The translations under genes and the position numbers were made by a program. Source: Phenylobacterium sp. NIBR 498073 (GTDB lineage Bacteria; Pseudomonadota; Alphaproteobacteria; Caulobacterales; Caulobacteraceae). From it: DNA of 64,000 bases. Positions within the stretch are counted from its first letter, which is position 1. Every line of letters starts with the position of its first letter. Shown piece after piece: positions 63,986-64,000 of this stretch. The DNA lies in NCBI RefSeq assembly GCF_027286305.1, contig NZ_CP114599.1, positions 496,001 through 560,000 of the forward strand. The letters are read 5' to 3'. The notes beneath the pieces are model-generated. The model saw nothing but the letters and a program-made list of their open reading frames with translations. It had not been told where the DNA came from and searched no databases.

Positions 63986-63990
63986 GGAAC
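63986..63990 (+). promoter_or_regulatory. GGAAC at the right edge, possible EcfG -35
   Basis: GGAAC (63986-63990), within GGGAACGAACCGATTT, is a candidate -35 element for a gene beyond the window. The -10 element would fall outside, so this cannot be confirmed. Confidence 0.25.
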
Positions 63991-64000
63991 GAACCGATTT

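Overview
The window reads as one contiguous stretch of a high-GC chromosome from an alphaproteobacterium of the Caulobacteraceae (Caulobacter/Phenylobacterium type). This rests on the phosphotransferase ChpT of the CckA-ChpT-CtrA relay, a complete PhyR/NepR/SigT/PhyK general stress response locus, a TTAA-N7-TTAA CtrA box, the obgE-proB-proA-nadD-rsfS-rlmH order, and many TTG/GTG starts. No rRNA, tRNA, CRISPR array, insertion sequence or prophage was recognised.

Layout. 0-2.3 kb: the end of the F1Fo ATP synthase operon (atpG', atpD, atpC). 2.5-5.2 kb: a secreted hypothetical protein and an S9 peptidase. 5.2-17.3 kb: a long leftward housekeeping block, rplU-rpmA, a GNAT enzyme, then obgE-proB-proA-nadD-rsfS-rlmH-envC-ctpA, a divergent polysaccharide deacetylase, rppH and a hydrolase. 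envC carries a one-base frameshift. 17.3-19.5 kb: a DmeF-like metal exporter diverging from a histidine-rich CobW/COG0523 GTPase with a Zur-type operator. 19.7-25.0 kb: a lone exbD, a WD40 protein, a nitroreductase, mtgA, alanine dehydrogenase, and an aldo/keto reductase homologue that lacks its catalytic Tyr and Lys.

25.1-39.2 kb is a molybdenum-cofactor region. It holds xdhC, moeA-moaC-moaB-moaE-moaD-moaA, a MocA-like cytidylyltransferase, a user enzyme (IorAB-type molybdenum hydroxylase), and an orphan modB translationally coupled to a CysG-like gene with a decayed methyltransferase half. An autotransporter adhesin interrupts it. 39.2-47.6 kb: a small-molecule kinase behind a large nested palindrome, an MHS-family transporter with a soluble insert, a four-PAS hybrid histidine kinase, glutaryl-CoA dehydrogenase, an enoyl-CoA hydratase and a PiuC-type hydroxylase. 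47.7-50.3 kb: a Fur-box-preceded catecholate siderophore receptor and a tiny membrane protein.

50.4-64 kb: cysQ, DUF3553 and chpT; then a metabolic island (DUF805, amidohydrolase, VOC, TauD, SDR, MOSC, GST); then cheY-cheR, entericidin, phyK-sigT-nepR and divergent phyR, followed by two tiny single-pass membrane proteins and a secreted protein. Perfect or near-perfect EcfG/SigT promoters (GGAAC-N16/17-CGTT) precede phyR, nepR-sigT, entericidin and the two small membrane proteins, so this end is an autoregulated stress-response neighbourhood with probable new members.

Convergent gene ends are either overlapped by a few bases or filled by long palindromic elements, two of which share the same terminal inverted repeat.
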